From NCBI RefSeq assembly GCF_019355055.1, contig NZ_CP048411.1:620001-684000 (forward strand): DNA of 64,000 nt, given 5' to 3'. Positions 9,573 through 17,893 of this stretch are shown here, one piece after another. Under the pieces are notes generated by a model. That model saw only the letters and a program-made list of their open reading frames with translations. It ran no database searches and had not been told where the DNA came from. Position numbers and translations under genes: made by a program. The stretch comes from Pseudomonas sp. MTM4 (lineage in GTDB: Bacteria; Pseudomonadota; Gammaproteobacteria; Pseudomonadales; Pseudomonadaceae). Positions within the stretch are counted from its first letter, which is position 1; each line of letters starts with the position of its first letter.

Positions 9573-10310
9573 TTACCAGGGCAGGGTCTTGCCCAGGTGG
9601 GTGAAGCTGCCCGACGGGCCATGCTCGTCGAGCAGTGCCATTTCCACGCTGCTCTTGGCGCCGGTGGGGACGTCGATCTCGCCCGCGCCGCCGTTCATGT
9701 CGGTCTGAACGTAGCCAGGATGGACCGCGTTGACCTTGATCGGCGTATCGCGCAGTTCGTAGGCCAGGTGAACTGTCCAGGCGTTGATGGCGGTCTTGGA
9801 GGCGTTATAGGCCACCGGTGCCTTGAAGTCGTAGATCGGCGAGCCCGGATCGGTGTGCCAGCCCAGCGAACCCAGTTGGCTCGACAGGTTGACGATGCGC
9901 GCGGCCGGGGCCTGCTTGAGCAGTGGCAACAGCGCCTGAGTCAGCTCCACCACGGCAAATAGGTTGGTGTCGAAGGTTTCACGCCAGGTGGCGAGGCTCT
10001 GCGCAGACGGTGCCTTGTCCGCGGCATCGATCATGATGCCGGCATTGTTGACCAGGATGTCCAGCTTGCCGTAGCGCGACTGGATCTCGCCGACCGCCTG
10101 CTCGATGCTCTCGCTGCGAGCCACGTCGAGAGTAATCGGCTGGACCGGGAGTCCCTCCGCCTCGAGGGACGCTGCAGTGCTAGCTGTGCGCTGCGGATCA
10201 CGGCCGGCCAGCAGGACGGTGATACCGGCCTCGGCCAGCTGACGTGCGGTCTCGAAGCCGATGCCTCGGGTCGCGCCGGTGACCAAGGCCACCTTCTGGG
10301 AAGTATTCAT
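9573..10310 (-). CDS. Short-chain dehydrogenase/reductase (SDR)
   Basis: A 245-aa classical SDR. The cofactor motif is TGATRGIG (about 11-18), NNAG is present near residue 87, and the catalytic Ser and YNASK (Tyr-x-x-x-Lys) lie around 142-170. The extra segment GWHTDPGSPIYDFKAP before the catalytic Tyr is seen in the carbonyl-reductase-like SDRs of bacteria. It probably reduces a carbonyl with NADPH (Arg after TGAT). Just upstream on the same strand lies a truncated ABM monooxygenase gene; an intact ABM+SDR pair occurs again at 20.4-21.7 kb. The substrate is unknown. Confidence 0.88.
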   Translation of the reverse strand: MNTSQKVALVTGATRGIGFETARQLAEAGITVLLAGRDPQRTASTAASLEAEGLPVQPITLDVARSESIEQAVGEIQSRYGKLDILVNNAGIMIDAADKAPSAQSLATWRETFDTNLFAVVELTQALLPLLKQAPAARIVNLSSQLGSLGWHTDPGSPIYDFKAPVAYNASKTAINAWTVHLAYELRDTPIKVNAVHPGYVQTDMNGGAGEIDVPTGAKSSVEMALLDEHGPSGSFTHLGKTLPW

Positions 10311-10336
10311 TTTTCTCCTCCGTTGCTGCCGACGGC

Positions 10337-10585
10337 TCAGTCGGCGAACCGGTCGAAACCGGTGTGGGTTTTATGATACGTCGCGTTGAAGGGGTCCAGA
10401 CGCTTGATAATCTCGGCAACTGCATTGCCGAATACGGTCAGATTGGTGATCCTGACGCGCTCCAGGAACCGCCCGCCAAACGGCGCGAACGTGACGTCGA
10501 CGAACACCCGCGCCGCCTGACTATAGCGTTCGAAGATGTAGAGTTTGTCGCCGTCTTCGCGGAATGCGCCTTTTATCAAAACCAA
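10337..10585 (-). pseudogene. Truncated ABM-type monooxygenase (antibiotic biosynthesis monooxygenase family)
   Basis: The 82-aa frame contains LYIFERYSQA, TFAPFGGRFLERVRITNL and HKTHTGFDRF. These align by eye with the C-terminal two-thirds of the intact 118-aa ABM protein at 20404 (IIERY, TFAPFGEKFLELVTITSL, TSFDGFTR). The first 50 or so residues, including the first beta strand and helix of the ferredoxin-like fold, are missing; the sequence instead abuts the stop of the DUF190 gene at 10599. It is best read as a remnant left by a deletion. A short but translated form cannot be excluded. Confidence 0.65.
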
Positions 10586-10598
10586 CCCGCACCGGCGC

Positions 10599-10919
10599 TC
10601 AATTACTTTCGCCCAGCGTTCCGAACTCTGCCGCTACCTTTACATAGAACACATGCACGCGCTGTTGGGTTAGATGCTCGAAAAACATTTCCGCTTCCGC
10701 TTCGGTAACGACCAATGTCACTTGAACGGGTTGATCCGAAAGATCAAACAGGTTGATTGCGTGGATGACGCCGTCGTGACCCAGTCCCTCCACGGCCCCG
10801 CTTAAAGTGGCACCGCGCAACCCTAGGCGCCGGGCCTCCTCCAACAGCCACTGCCCGGCGGGAAGATTGCCGATCAGGCGATCCTGCTGGGTAAACAACG
10901 TTATCTGATAGCCGTTCAT
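10599..10919 (-). CDS. DUF190 family protein
   Basis: A 106-aa protein matching the DUF190 (PF02641) pattern: MNGYQITLFTQQDR, then GLRGATLSGAVEGLG, then IHAINLFDLSDQPVQVTLV. It has a PII-like ferredoxin fold in known members. ATG 10919 has GTGAGG upstream; a GTG at 10931 is the alternative. DUF190 genes often sit beside the fluoride channel gene crcB, but none is present here; the neighbours are an efflux operon and an ABM remnant. It lies 27 bp after the efflux adaptor gene on the same strand, so it may be co-transcribed. A regulatory role is inference. Confidence 0.85.
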   Translation of the reverse strand: MNGYQITLFTQQDRLIGNLPAGQWLLEEARRLGLRGATLSGAVEGLGHDGVIHAINLFDLSDQPVQVTLVVTEAEAEMFFEHLTQQRVHVFYVKVAAEFGTLGESN

Positions 10920-10945
10920 GACGAGCCTCACAATGGCGACGGGAT

Positions 10946-11992
10946 CTATTTGGACTCGGCCTGCACTGCTGCAGTGGCAGGCGTAGGTTCTTGAGCCGAA
11001 GCAGCATCGGTGTGGACGCTTGGTCTCACAGACATGCCCACACGAAGCCGCCGAGCCTGCTGTTGCCCTGAGTCCACCTGGATTCGCACTGGCAGGCGCT
11101 GCACGATTTTTGTGAAGTTTCCTGTCGCGTTGTGCGGCGGCACCAGCGAGAAACTCGCGCCGCTTGCCGCACCTAGACTTTCGACATGCCCTTTAAGCTG
11201 AACGCCCGGTAGCGCGTCTATCTCAATATCAACCGGCTGGCCGACATCCACGTTGGCTAACTGGGTCTCACGAAAATTGGCCTCGATGTAGATGTCATCC
11301 AGGGGGACCAAGGTCAGTAACGGCTCGCCTTGGCGCGCATAGCCGCCAACCCGTGCATGGCGCTGGGCAACGACGCCCGCAACCGGGGCGGTGATGCTGG
11401 TGTAGGACAACTTCAAGCGGGCGTCCGCCTTGTCAGACCTGGCCTTTTCCAGGTCGGCTTGCAATATCGCCGTCCGTTGCTCGGCCGACCGCAGCCCGGC
11501 GCGATCCCGCTCATAGGCCGCACGTTGTGTTGCCCATTCCGCCTCGGCCCGCTCCAGTGCTTGCACGGTCCCCGATCCATCACGGGCCAGGTTTGCCGAG
11601 CGTGTGAGATTTCTTTTGGCAAGCTTGAGCTTGGCGCTGGATGCAGCCACTTCCGCGCGTGCTTGCTCGATCAAGCTCTGTTGAAGTTGCAGTTTCGCTT
11701 GAAGCCCGGCGATCGTGGCCGTTGCAGCGTCCAACGCAATGCGCAGCGCTCTATCGTCGATGCGCAACAGGGGGTCGCCGGCTTGAACCTGCTGGTTGTC
11801 ATCTACCGTGACCGCCATGATGACGCCTGAAACCTGCGGGACGATCACAGTCAGATCCGCGCGAACATACGCATCGTCAGTGCTTTGCGACGATGCATGC
11901 GCTTCGGGACGATTGAGGATAAAAATCGCCCCCGCAACGGTTGCGATGGCGATCATTCCGATCACGATTTGGTAACGCAGTTTATTGGCCAT
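10946..11992 (-). CDS. HlyD/EmrA-type membrane fusion (periplasmic adaptor) protein
   Basis: The 348-aa adaptor starts with one transmembrane helix (about 7-26). It then has the biotinyl-lipoyl-like half-motif VDDNQQVQAGDPLLRID, a long coiled coil (about 75-185) and the second lipoyl half (SITAPVAGVVAQRHARVGGY). This is the standard EmrA arrangement that links an inner-membrane exporter to an outer-membrane channel. It is the third gene of an operon outer-membrane factor - MFS exporter - adaptor, all minus strand, 20 bp after the exporter. It should help expel organic solutes or drugs. Confidence 0.92.
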   Translation of the reverse strand: MANKLRYQIVIGMIAIATVAGAIFILNRPEAHASSQSTDDAYVRADLTVIVPQVSGVIMAVTVDDNQQVQAGDPLLRIDDRALRIALDAATATIAGLQAKLQLQQSLIEQARAEVAASSAKLKLAKRNLTRSANLARDGSGTVQALERAEAEWATQRAAYERDRAGLRSAEQRTAILQADLEKARSDKADARLKLSYTSITAPVAGVVAQRHARVGGYARQGEPLLTLVPLDDIYIEANFRETQLANVDVGQPVDIEIDALPGVQLKGHVESLGAASGASFSLVPPHNATGNFTKIVQRLPVRIQVDSGQQQARRLRVGMSVRPSVHTDAASAQEPTPATAAVQAESK

Positions 11993-12012
11993 GTAATTTG
12001 TACCAGCTCAAC

Positions 12013-13578
12013 TCAGGAGGCCGCACCAGCCGGAACGGCGGTTGCGGCGGAGGGGGAAAATCGGAGCACCACCGGTGCAGGGATGTAATGAAATTTCAGG
12101 ACGAGTGGAATCAGCAGGAGCGCCAGCAGCCCAATCGCGCGATATATATCCGCGATAGCAAGCACACTGGCCTGCTTTGCAATCTGCTCGGTCAGGGCGC
12201 CAGGAAGAAGATCTATTCCAGCCCAATGCGGCAGCAGATTACCTGCCTGGTCACGCAGCGATTCGTAATGGAAGCGGCTTCGAATGGCGGTCAGCTGGCT
12301 AACGAGCGCTCCGGCCACGACTGTGCTGAGTACCCGCACGATGTTGACCAATCCTGCGAGGAAAGGCCCCTCCATCGGCTGCACCGTACTAACGACGAGA
12401 AACAGCATGGCAACCATCGCCATCGGTTGGCCAATGACATGAAGAAGAGTCGGCCATAGGAACTGCTGCACCATCCATTCATCCGTTATGGCCGACGCCA
12501 GCCAGCACGCCCCGGACATGCAGGCCAGCCCGATAGCGAAGACGTGGCGTGCGTCTACCCATCGCCGATACAGCAATAGCGCTACACAAGACCCGAGTAT
12601 CAGTTGCGGCAATCCCACCGCTAGCCCGAGTCCTGCGCTTTGCTCCAGCCGAAAGTCATGAAGGCTACCCAATGCGCTGATTGGAAGATTCACGGCTGAG
12701 GACATGACGACCAGCAATCCGGCGAGAGAAATGAAGCCTAGCCAGATATTGCGGCGCTTCAAAAGGGCCAACCCCACGAACGGTGCCGGGTGGAGCCATT
12801 CGCTGATCAAAAACAGGCTGGTGAAAATAGCGCCGCTGCCAATCGCGGCAACAATGATGGGCGACTGAAACCAGTCCAAGCGCACCCCTTGATCGATGCC
12901 AACCACCAAAAGCATCAACCCAGGCACCCCCGGCAACAGGCCGAACCAATCTGCCTGCTTCAGACGCGGCAGCGCTGTGGGCATCTTGGGAATTCCCCAG
13001 CCGACCATCCCCATCGCAATCAGCCCCAGCGGCAGCATGTGCCAGTAGGCCCAACGCCAATCATCTAAATGATCCACGCTCAGAGCCGCAAGCCCTAGGG
13101 CGACGTTAGGCGAGAGCGTGGCTGTCATGGCGAATAACGCCAGACCGTGCAATCGGATGGATGTAGGCAGAAACCGCAGAGCGGCCATCATGAGAACCGG
13201 AACCAGCGAACCGGCACAGATACCGTGAAGAAGGCGCAAGGCAATCAGCACATTTAGATCGCGAACGAACGGCAGGGCAGCAGCCAGCAACAGCGCTGCG
13301 GCGAGCATCGTCATGTGGAAGCGTCGCATCGAGAACGTGATCGCGAACCACGCGGCAAACGGCATCGCCGCCAGCTCGCCTGCCGAATAGGCGGTCGTGA
13401 GCCAGGATGCATCATCTCTGGCAAACCCTAGCGCGCCTTGTAGGTCGACGAGCACCAAAGCTGGGACACGGCCACTCAGCCCCGCCACCATCGCTGCCAG
13501 CAACACCCCCAATAGACCGACGGCGAGTCGCACTGTGAGCACAGGCTGTTGCGGCGAGGCGGGTGCGGCAGTGCTCAT
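12013..13578 (-). CDS. DHA2/EmrB-type MFS drug exporter
   Basis: A 521-aa polytopic protein with about 14 hydrophobic helices, as in EmrB/FarB members of the DHA2 branch. The segment WLTTAYSAGELAAMPFAAWF near residues 50-70 corresponds to the family's helix-2 region. The start at 13578 is preferred to 13614 because it overlaps the stop of the outer-membrane gene in a 4-bp ATGA, suggesting translational coupling. The substrate is probably a hydrophobic toxic compound exported by proton antiport. Specificity cannot be read from sequence. Confidence 0.92.
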   Translation of the reverse strand: MSTAAPASPQQPVLTVRLAVGLLGVLLAAMVAGLSGRVPALVLVDLQGALGFARDDASWLTTAYSAGELAAMPFAAWFAITFSMRRFHMTMLAAALLLAAALPFVRDLNVLIALRLLHGICAGSLVPVLMMAALRFLPTSIRLHGLALFAMTATLSPNVALGLAALSVDHLDDWRWAYWHMLPLGLIAMGMVGWGIPKMPTALPRLKQADWFGLLPGVPGLMLLVVGIDQGVRLDWFQSPIIVAAIGSGAIFTSLFLISEWLHPAPFVGLALLKRRNIWLGFISLAGLLVVMSSAVNLPISALGSLHDFRLEQSAGLGLAVGLPQLILGSCVALLLYRRWVDARHVFAIGLACMSGACWLASAITDEWMVQQFLWPTLLHVIGQPMAMVAMLFLVVSTVQPMEGPFLAGLVNIVRVLSTVVAGALVSQLTAIRSRFHYESLRDQAGNLLPHWAGIDLLPGALTEQIAKQASVLAIADIYRAIGLLALLLIPLVLKFHYIPAPVVLRFSPSAATAVPAGAAS

Positions 13579-15047
13579 GAAGAAGCCCCGTTCGTTGCTG
13601 CTTCGCCCGCCCATTGTTCTGACCAGCCTCCACCCAAGGCTCTATACAGCGAGACAACAGCTAGCGCGGAGGCAGTCGCGCAGTCGCTTAGTTCGGCTTG
13701 ATTGGCGAGCAGGCTACGACGAGCAACCAGTACGGCCGTGAAATCCGCGGAGCCTTCCTGGTATGAGCGTTGTGCTACGCCCAGGGCTATTTCGCTTTGT
13801 TCCAACGCAAGCTGCAGCTGCTCGTGCCGCTCCAGTTCGCTGGCATAAGCGCCGAGGGCATTGTCCACCTCGTGCCAGGCTCGAAGCACCACTTGCTGAT
13901 AGGCGATACCAGCCAGACGATGGCGGGTTTCACTCAAGGCCAGCTGGCTATGGAGCCGCCCACCATCGAAGATCGGCAAGTAAAGTGTGGGGCCTACCGA
14001 ATAGTGCCTGGATCCCCAGCTACCCAGATCAGAGAGGTCAAACGCTTGCGCGCCAAGTGTGCCGGTGAGACCGATACGTGGGTAGAAATCGGCCTTTGCC
14101 GCGTCGATATCCGCCACTGCTGCTCGCAGCCCAGCTTCTGCCTGCAGGATATCTGGCCGATTACGAGCCAGTTCGGAAGGCACCCCGATAGGCAGGCGTG
14201 ACGGCATTGAGGGTAATTCGGCAAAGGTGAGACGTTCATCCAGTTCGCGCGGGGGTTTGCCAAGCAGTAGCGCCAGCGCGTTCATCAGCGTATCTCGCTG
14301 GTGATTCAGCTGGGTTAAGCGGGCTTCGAGTCCGGCGGCATCGGCACGCGCCGAGGCAGCATCGAAACGCGTGGCGGCTCCATTACGCTCACGGCTTTCG
14401 GCCATGCGAACCAGGTCTCGTCCGATCCGAAGGTTCTTTTCCACCAACGAGGCCTGCGCCTGCACGCCGCGTAGCAACAGATAGTTGCGTGCTACGTCCG
14501 CCGAGACCGAGGTAATGACGGCATCCTGCCCGTAATAAGCCGCGTCCAGCCTGGCCTGCGCGGATGCTTGCGTGTGGCGCAGATAACCCCAGAGATCGAG
14601 CTCCCAGCCGGCTTGCAGGCCCAACGACCACATGTCTTGGCCGTTTGTAGGGGCTCCCAATCGATGCGACGGCGAGTTTTCACTTATTGCCGAGCGTGAG
14701 TAGCCGGCACCTAGGGCCAGCGACGGATAACGAGGAGCGACGGCCAACCCCAGCTGAGCACGGCCTTCTTCGACACGCAGCGCAGCCGTCTGGATGTCCA
14801 GGCTTTGGCCAAGCTCCGACTCGATTGCCGACAGCGTGGTGTCATTGAACAACTCCCACCAGCGAACGGGCGTCTGTTCATCGCTCAGAGCAGGTTGATC
14901 GTCAACCTGTGCTTGATAGGACGCCAGCGCTGCGGACGGATCAACGGAAGGCAAATGGACGGCTGTTACGCTCGCGCAGCCCACCAGCAGGATGGACGCC
15001 AAGGCAGGGAATATCCGGGCGAAACAAAGGCACGACGCAGCTTTCAT
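13575..15047 (-). CDS. OprM/NodT-type outer-membrane efflux lipoprotein
   Basis: A 490-aa RND/MFS outer-membrane factor. The start at 15047 gives a short signal peptide and a lipobox LVGC, so Cys20 should be lipidated. Two homologous coiled-coil/beta repeats follow, with NRPDILQAEAGLRAA and RIGLTGTLG as typical family segments. It is first in the operon with the MFS exporter and the adaptor, forming a full tripartite pump. The operon faces the TetR gene across a palindromic operator at 15213, so it is probably repressed until a ligand binds TetR. Confidence 0.92.
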   Translation of the reverse strand: MKAASCLCFARIFPALASILLVGCASVTAVHLPSVDPSAALASYQAQVDDQPALSDEQTPVRWWELFNDTTLSAIESELGQSLDIQTAALRVEEGRAQLGLAVAPRYPSLALGAGYSRSAISENSPSHRLGAPTNGQDMWSLGLQAGWELDLWGYLRHTQASAQARLDAAYYGQDAVITSVSADVARNYLLLRGVQAQASLVEKNLRIGRDLVRMAESRERNGAATRFDAASARADAAGLEARLTQLNHQRDTLMNALALLLGKPPRELDERLTFAELPSMPSRLPIGVPSELARNRPDILQAEAGLRAAVADIDAAKADFYPRIGLTGTLGAQAFDLSDLGSWGSRHYSVGPTLYLPIFDGGRLHSQLALSETRHRLAGIAYQQVVLRAWHEVDNALGAYASELERHEQLQLALEQSEIALGVAQRSYQEGSADFTAVLVARRSLLANQAELSDCATASALAVVSLYRALGGGWSEQWAGEAATNGASS

Positions 15048-15212
15048 TCGTATTCTCAAGCAGAGGCGGAGCGGGCAGGTCACAATCATCGGTACGGCTT
15101 TGGAGCGAGGAGGCACGCGATCAGATGACGGAAACCGATCGGTATTCTAATTAGCGAAAAAACATTCAGTCAAATAATAAATGGTTAATTGTGCGGGATT
15201 CCGCTTTGCGAA

Positions 15213-15238
15213 CGGAGTATACCGGCCGGTATACTCCG
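15213..15238. promoter_or_regulatory. Perfect 26-bp palindrome, TetR operator
   Basis: A perfect palindrome with half-site CGGAGTATACCGG, centred between 15225 and 15226. It sits 25 bp before the TetR start and about 165 bp before the start of the divergent efflux operon. TetR-family dimers bind such symmetric sites. This one could repress both directions. Confidence 0.8.
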
Positions 15239-15263
15239 ACAAAATAACAGACCAGATCTTCCT

Positions 15264-15893
15264 ATGAGCAAGCCTGACCTTCAGATCGACAAATCCGTCG
15301 CAATTCTCGATGCGGCGACAACCGTATTCCTGTCCCATGGCTTCAGCGCTGCGACCACTGACATGATTCAGCGCGAAGCAGGCGTTTCGAAGAAAACGAT
15401 GTATGGATGCTTTCCGAGCAAAGAGGCCATGTTTGTCGCGGTGATCGAACGTCAGTGCGCGTCGATGGCATCGACCATCCGTGCGATACAGCCAGCCCCA
15501 GGGGATATCAGGAAAACCCTGGAGGACATCGGGCGGGCCTATCTCGACATCGTGCTGGCTGAGGTGGGGGTGGCGCTTTTCCGCGTGGTCGTAGCTGAGG
15601 CGCCGCGTTTTCCAGACGCCGGTCGCAGGTTTTACCTGGCTGGCCCCAAAGTCGTCATTGCGATGGTGTCGGAGCGCCTAAGTGAAGCCTCGCTAGCGGG
15701 TGAGGTTGACGTCCATGCTATCGGCGTCGAGGCGGCTGCTGCGCTGTTTGTCAGCATGGTTCGCACCGAAGGTCAGATGGAATGCCTGCTGCATCCCGGT
15801 ACACGGCCTTCTGCCGAGCAGCTGGACCGTTGGGTGCGATTAGCAGTAGATGCATTTGTCGGAAGGTTCGCCGTTCGAAATCGCACCAGCTGA
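15264..15893 (+). CDS. TetR/AcrR-family transcriptional repressor of the efflux operon
   Basis: A 209-aa regulator. The N-terminal HTH shows GFSAATTDMIQREAGVSKKT and YGCFPSKEAMFVAVIE (about residues 25-65), the classical TetR_N pattern. The C-terminal ligand domain includes LEDIGRAYLDIVL and resembles the AefR-like branch. The start at 15264 is chosen over the in-frame one at 15189 because the HTH would then have a normal short lead and the operator lies upstream. Divergent to a tripartite exporter, so it most likely represses that pump and itself. Confidence 0.92.
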   Translation: MSKPDLQIDKSVAILDAATTVFLSHGFSAATTDMIQREAGVSKKTMYGCFPSKEAMFVAVIERQCASMASTIRAIQPAPGDIRKTLEDIGRAYLDIVLAEVGVALFRVVVAEAPRFPDAGRRFYLAGPKVVIAMVSERLSEASLAGEVDVHAIGVEAAAALFVSMVRTEGQMECLLHPGTRPSAEQLDRWVRLAVDAFVGRFAVRNRTS

Positions 15894-16035
15894 CGGACAC
15901 TAACTGGTATTGCCGCCGCGGACTCTCGCCGCAGAACATAGGCGCCACATGCGGAAGCTGCGGCTATCGGGGCCACAAGAGTGACAAAGGCTGCGAACCT
16001 CATGCGACCCTTGCCACGGTTGGCCACTTGCCACG

Positions 16036-16707
16036 TCAGGCGGGAGTCAATACAGACTTCAACCATCGGACAAAATCAGTCACTTCTTCGGCTGTTATCT
16101 CATGGCCCATGTCATACAGGTGCGTTTCGTGCTGTACGTTCAGTTGGGCCAACCACGAATCAGCTTTCTCTGCCCAAGATACGGGGAGTTTATTGTCTGC
16201 ACGGCCATGGGCGACAAACGCCGACAGGGAACGCAACGCCTGCGGACTCGCAATATAGGGCTTCAGCTCCGGCAGAATCCGGCCGCTGAGCAAGCCAAAG
16301 CCAGCCACGCAATGTGGGGCACTGAGCCCTACACTGGAACTGAGAATGCCGCCCTGGCTAAAGCCAGCGATCACGGTGGGCAGCTCAGGTAGCGCTTCTA
16401 TAAATCTCACCAGGCATCGGCGACTGGCTTCGGCTTGCTCTTCGTTGATAACCGGGCCGGTGCTGGCGAAACTCACTTGAAACCAAGCGAATCCATCAGC
16501 CGCGATCTGCAGTCGGCTACGTACCAGCAGTACTTCGACGTCGTCGGGGATGGAATTGGAAAGGCCGGCGAGGTTGGTTTCATTACCGCCGACACCGTGC
16601 AACAGTAGCAGACGCGCGCGAGGTGTAGTCGTCCCGATCAAGCGGCGAAACAAAAGACCGGATTGCGGCTCTTCTTGAAGCTCTGGCATCGCCAATGGGT
16701 TACTCAT
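16036..16707 (-). CDS. Phospholipase/carboxylesterase-family alpha/beta hydrolase
   Basis: A 223-aa cytoplasmic alpha/beta hydrolase of the small carboxylesterase type. LLLHGVGGNETNL forms the oxyanion loop (about 35-47), GFSQGG holds the nucleophile Ser, AHGRADNKLPV gives the Asp, and YDMGHEI the His. Its ATG overlaps the stop of the upstream dioxygenase gene by 4 bp (ATGA), so the two are translationally coupled. A role in handling ester or thioester products of the dioxygenase is inference. Confidence 0.88.
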   Translation of the reverse strand: MSNPLAMPELQEEPQSGLLFRRLIGTTTPRARLLLLHGVGGNETNLAGLSNSIPDDVEVLLVRSRLQIAADGFAWFQVSFASTGPVINEEQAEASRRCLVRFIEALPELPTVIAGFSQGGILSSSVGLSAPHCVAGFGLLSGRILPELKPYIASPQALRSLSAFVAHGRADNKLPVSWAEKADSWLAQLNVQHETHLYDMGHEITAEEVTDFVRWLKSVLTPA

Positions 16708-17528
16708 ACCTGAGTGCCTTCCTGGGTGAGAGATAACGTGGATGTGGTGCGAAACAAGTAGCTGTCCATTGCGAGTACACCGTGGGCGATTCCGCCTTCC
16801 AGTACCTCCATTTCGTAGTGCTCGCCGGCGGCGCCAAGCGCCAGGAATAGCGGCATCAAATGCTCGTCACTTGGGTGTGCACGCTCGGCGTCAGGCGCGT
16901 TGCGACGGTAGTTGAAGAGCGCAGGCATATCAGCAACGCGCAATGTATCGCTGAACCAGTCGGCAAAATGCTTCACATATTCGGCGGGATCACCGTCGTA
17001 ACCGCGGAATTCGTAGAGGTTATGCGTCAGGCTTCCAGAACCAATGATCAAGATTCCCTGTTCACGCAACGGCTTGAGCGCCTGGCCAAGTTGCCAAGCG
17101 TCAATAGGAGTGAGCGGATAGGGCATGGAAACCTGAACCACCGGGATATCAGCGTCCGGCATCAAGTACAGCAGGGGTACCCAGGCACCATGATCCAAGC
17201 CCCGGTTTGACTCAGTGCTCGCTGAAATTCCCGCGCTGTTTAGCAGACTATTTATCTGCTCGGCCAACGCAGGATTGCCGGGGGCCGGGTACTGCAGGCG
17301 ATACAGCGCCTCAGGGAACCCACCGAAGTCATGAATAGTTTCAGGAGTCTGGCTGCTGCCCACACGTACGCCGCCGCGTGTCATCCAATGAGGGGAGACG
17401 ACCACAATTGCGGTAGGCCGTGGCAACGCTCGTCCAACCTCAGTCAAGCGCGCGCCGGCTATGCCGGGTTCAATAGCAAAGGTCGGGGCGCCGTGGGAAA
17501 CGAATAGCACTGGGTACGCCTGGCTCAT
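16704..17528 (-). CDS. DODA-type (LigB-like) extradiol ring-opening dioxygenase
   Basis: A 274-aa class III extradiol dioxygenase of the 4,5-DOPA dioxygenase (YgiD) group. Visible metal-site features are FVSHGAPTFAI near the N-terminus, VVSPHW, and GLDHGAWVPL, giving the conserved histidines. It cleaves a catechol ring with Fe(II) and O2 in the family. It is the first gene of a two-gene operon with a hydrolase and faces the MFS gene at 17894. A detoxification or catabolic role towards catechol-like compounds is plausible. Confidence 0.9.
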   Translation of the reverse strand: MSQAYPVLFVSHGAPTFAIEPGIAGARLTEVGRALPRPTAIVVVSPHWMTRGGVRVGSSQTPETIHDFGGFPEALYRLQYPAPGNPALAEQINSLLNSAGISASTESNRGLDHGAWVPLLYLMPDADIPVVQVSMPYPLTPIDAWQLGQALKPLREQGILIIGSGSLTHNLYEFRGYDGDPAEYVKHFADWFSDTLRVADMPALFNYRRNAPDAERAHPSDEHLMPLFLALGAAGEHYEMEVLEGGIAHGVLAMDSYLFRTTSTLSLTQEGTQV

Positions 17529-17893
17529 ATTTGTAGTCCTGATGAGATGAGAGGCCGCAGCAGCAGAGGATTTGGTACTTACCTATGTCGTGCTAGTTCC
17601 GGCTCGGGATGGATGAAAGTCTATAGATCCGGGCGAAGAGATAAAGTCGTCGTAACTCAACTAACTGTTCCTAGAATTGGAACATTGAAGATGCCTGCCG
17701 TGATGCCTGGCTTATGCAGGCAGTTTAGAATTCGAGCCTTTTATGCGGCATGACCGCCCTGACCGTAGCGCTGATTTCTACCTACTGGAGAACCCAGGTG
17801 CGTTTTTCGCTTGGTTCTACTTGGTTAGCATGGTGTACGCCTGCTCCTCGTACCCCTCGTTTGGGGTCCTTTGCCGCTCCAGTAGATAGTCCC
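17529..17893. promoter_or_regulatory. Divergent intergenic region with LysR-type palindrome
   Basis: About 365 bp between the dioxygenase operon and the MFS gene. A perfect inverted repeat TGTTCC-N7-GGAACA spans 17666-17684 and has the T-N11-A layout of a LysR site. No LysR gene is directly adjacent; one encoded nearby (for example at 19354 or 25506) could bind. A frame open from 17750 lacks an RBS and is taken as upstream extension only. Confidence 0.5.
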
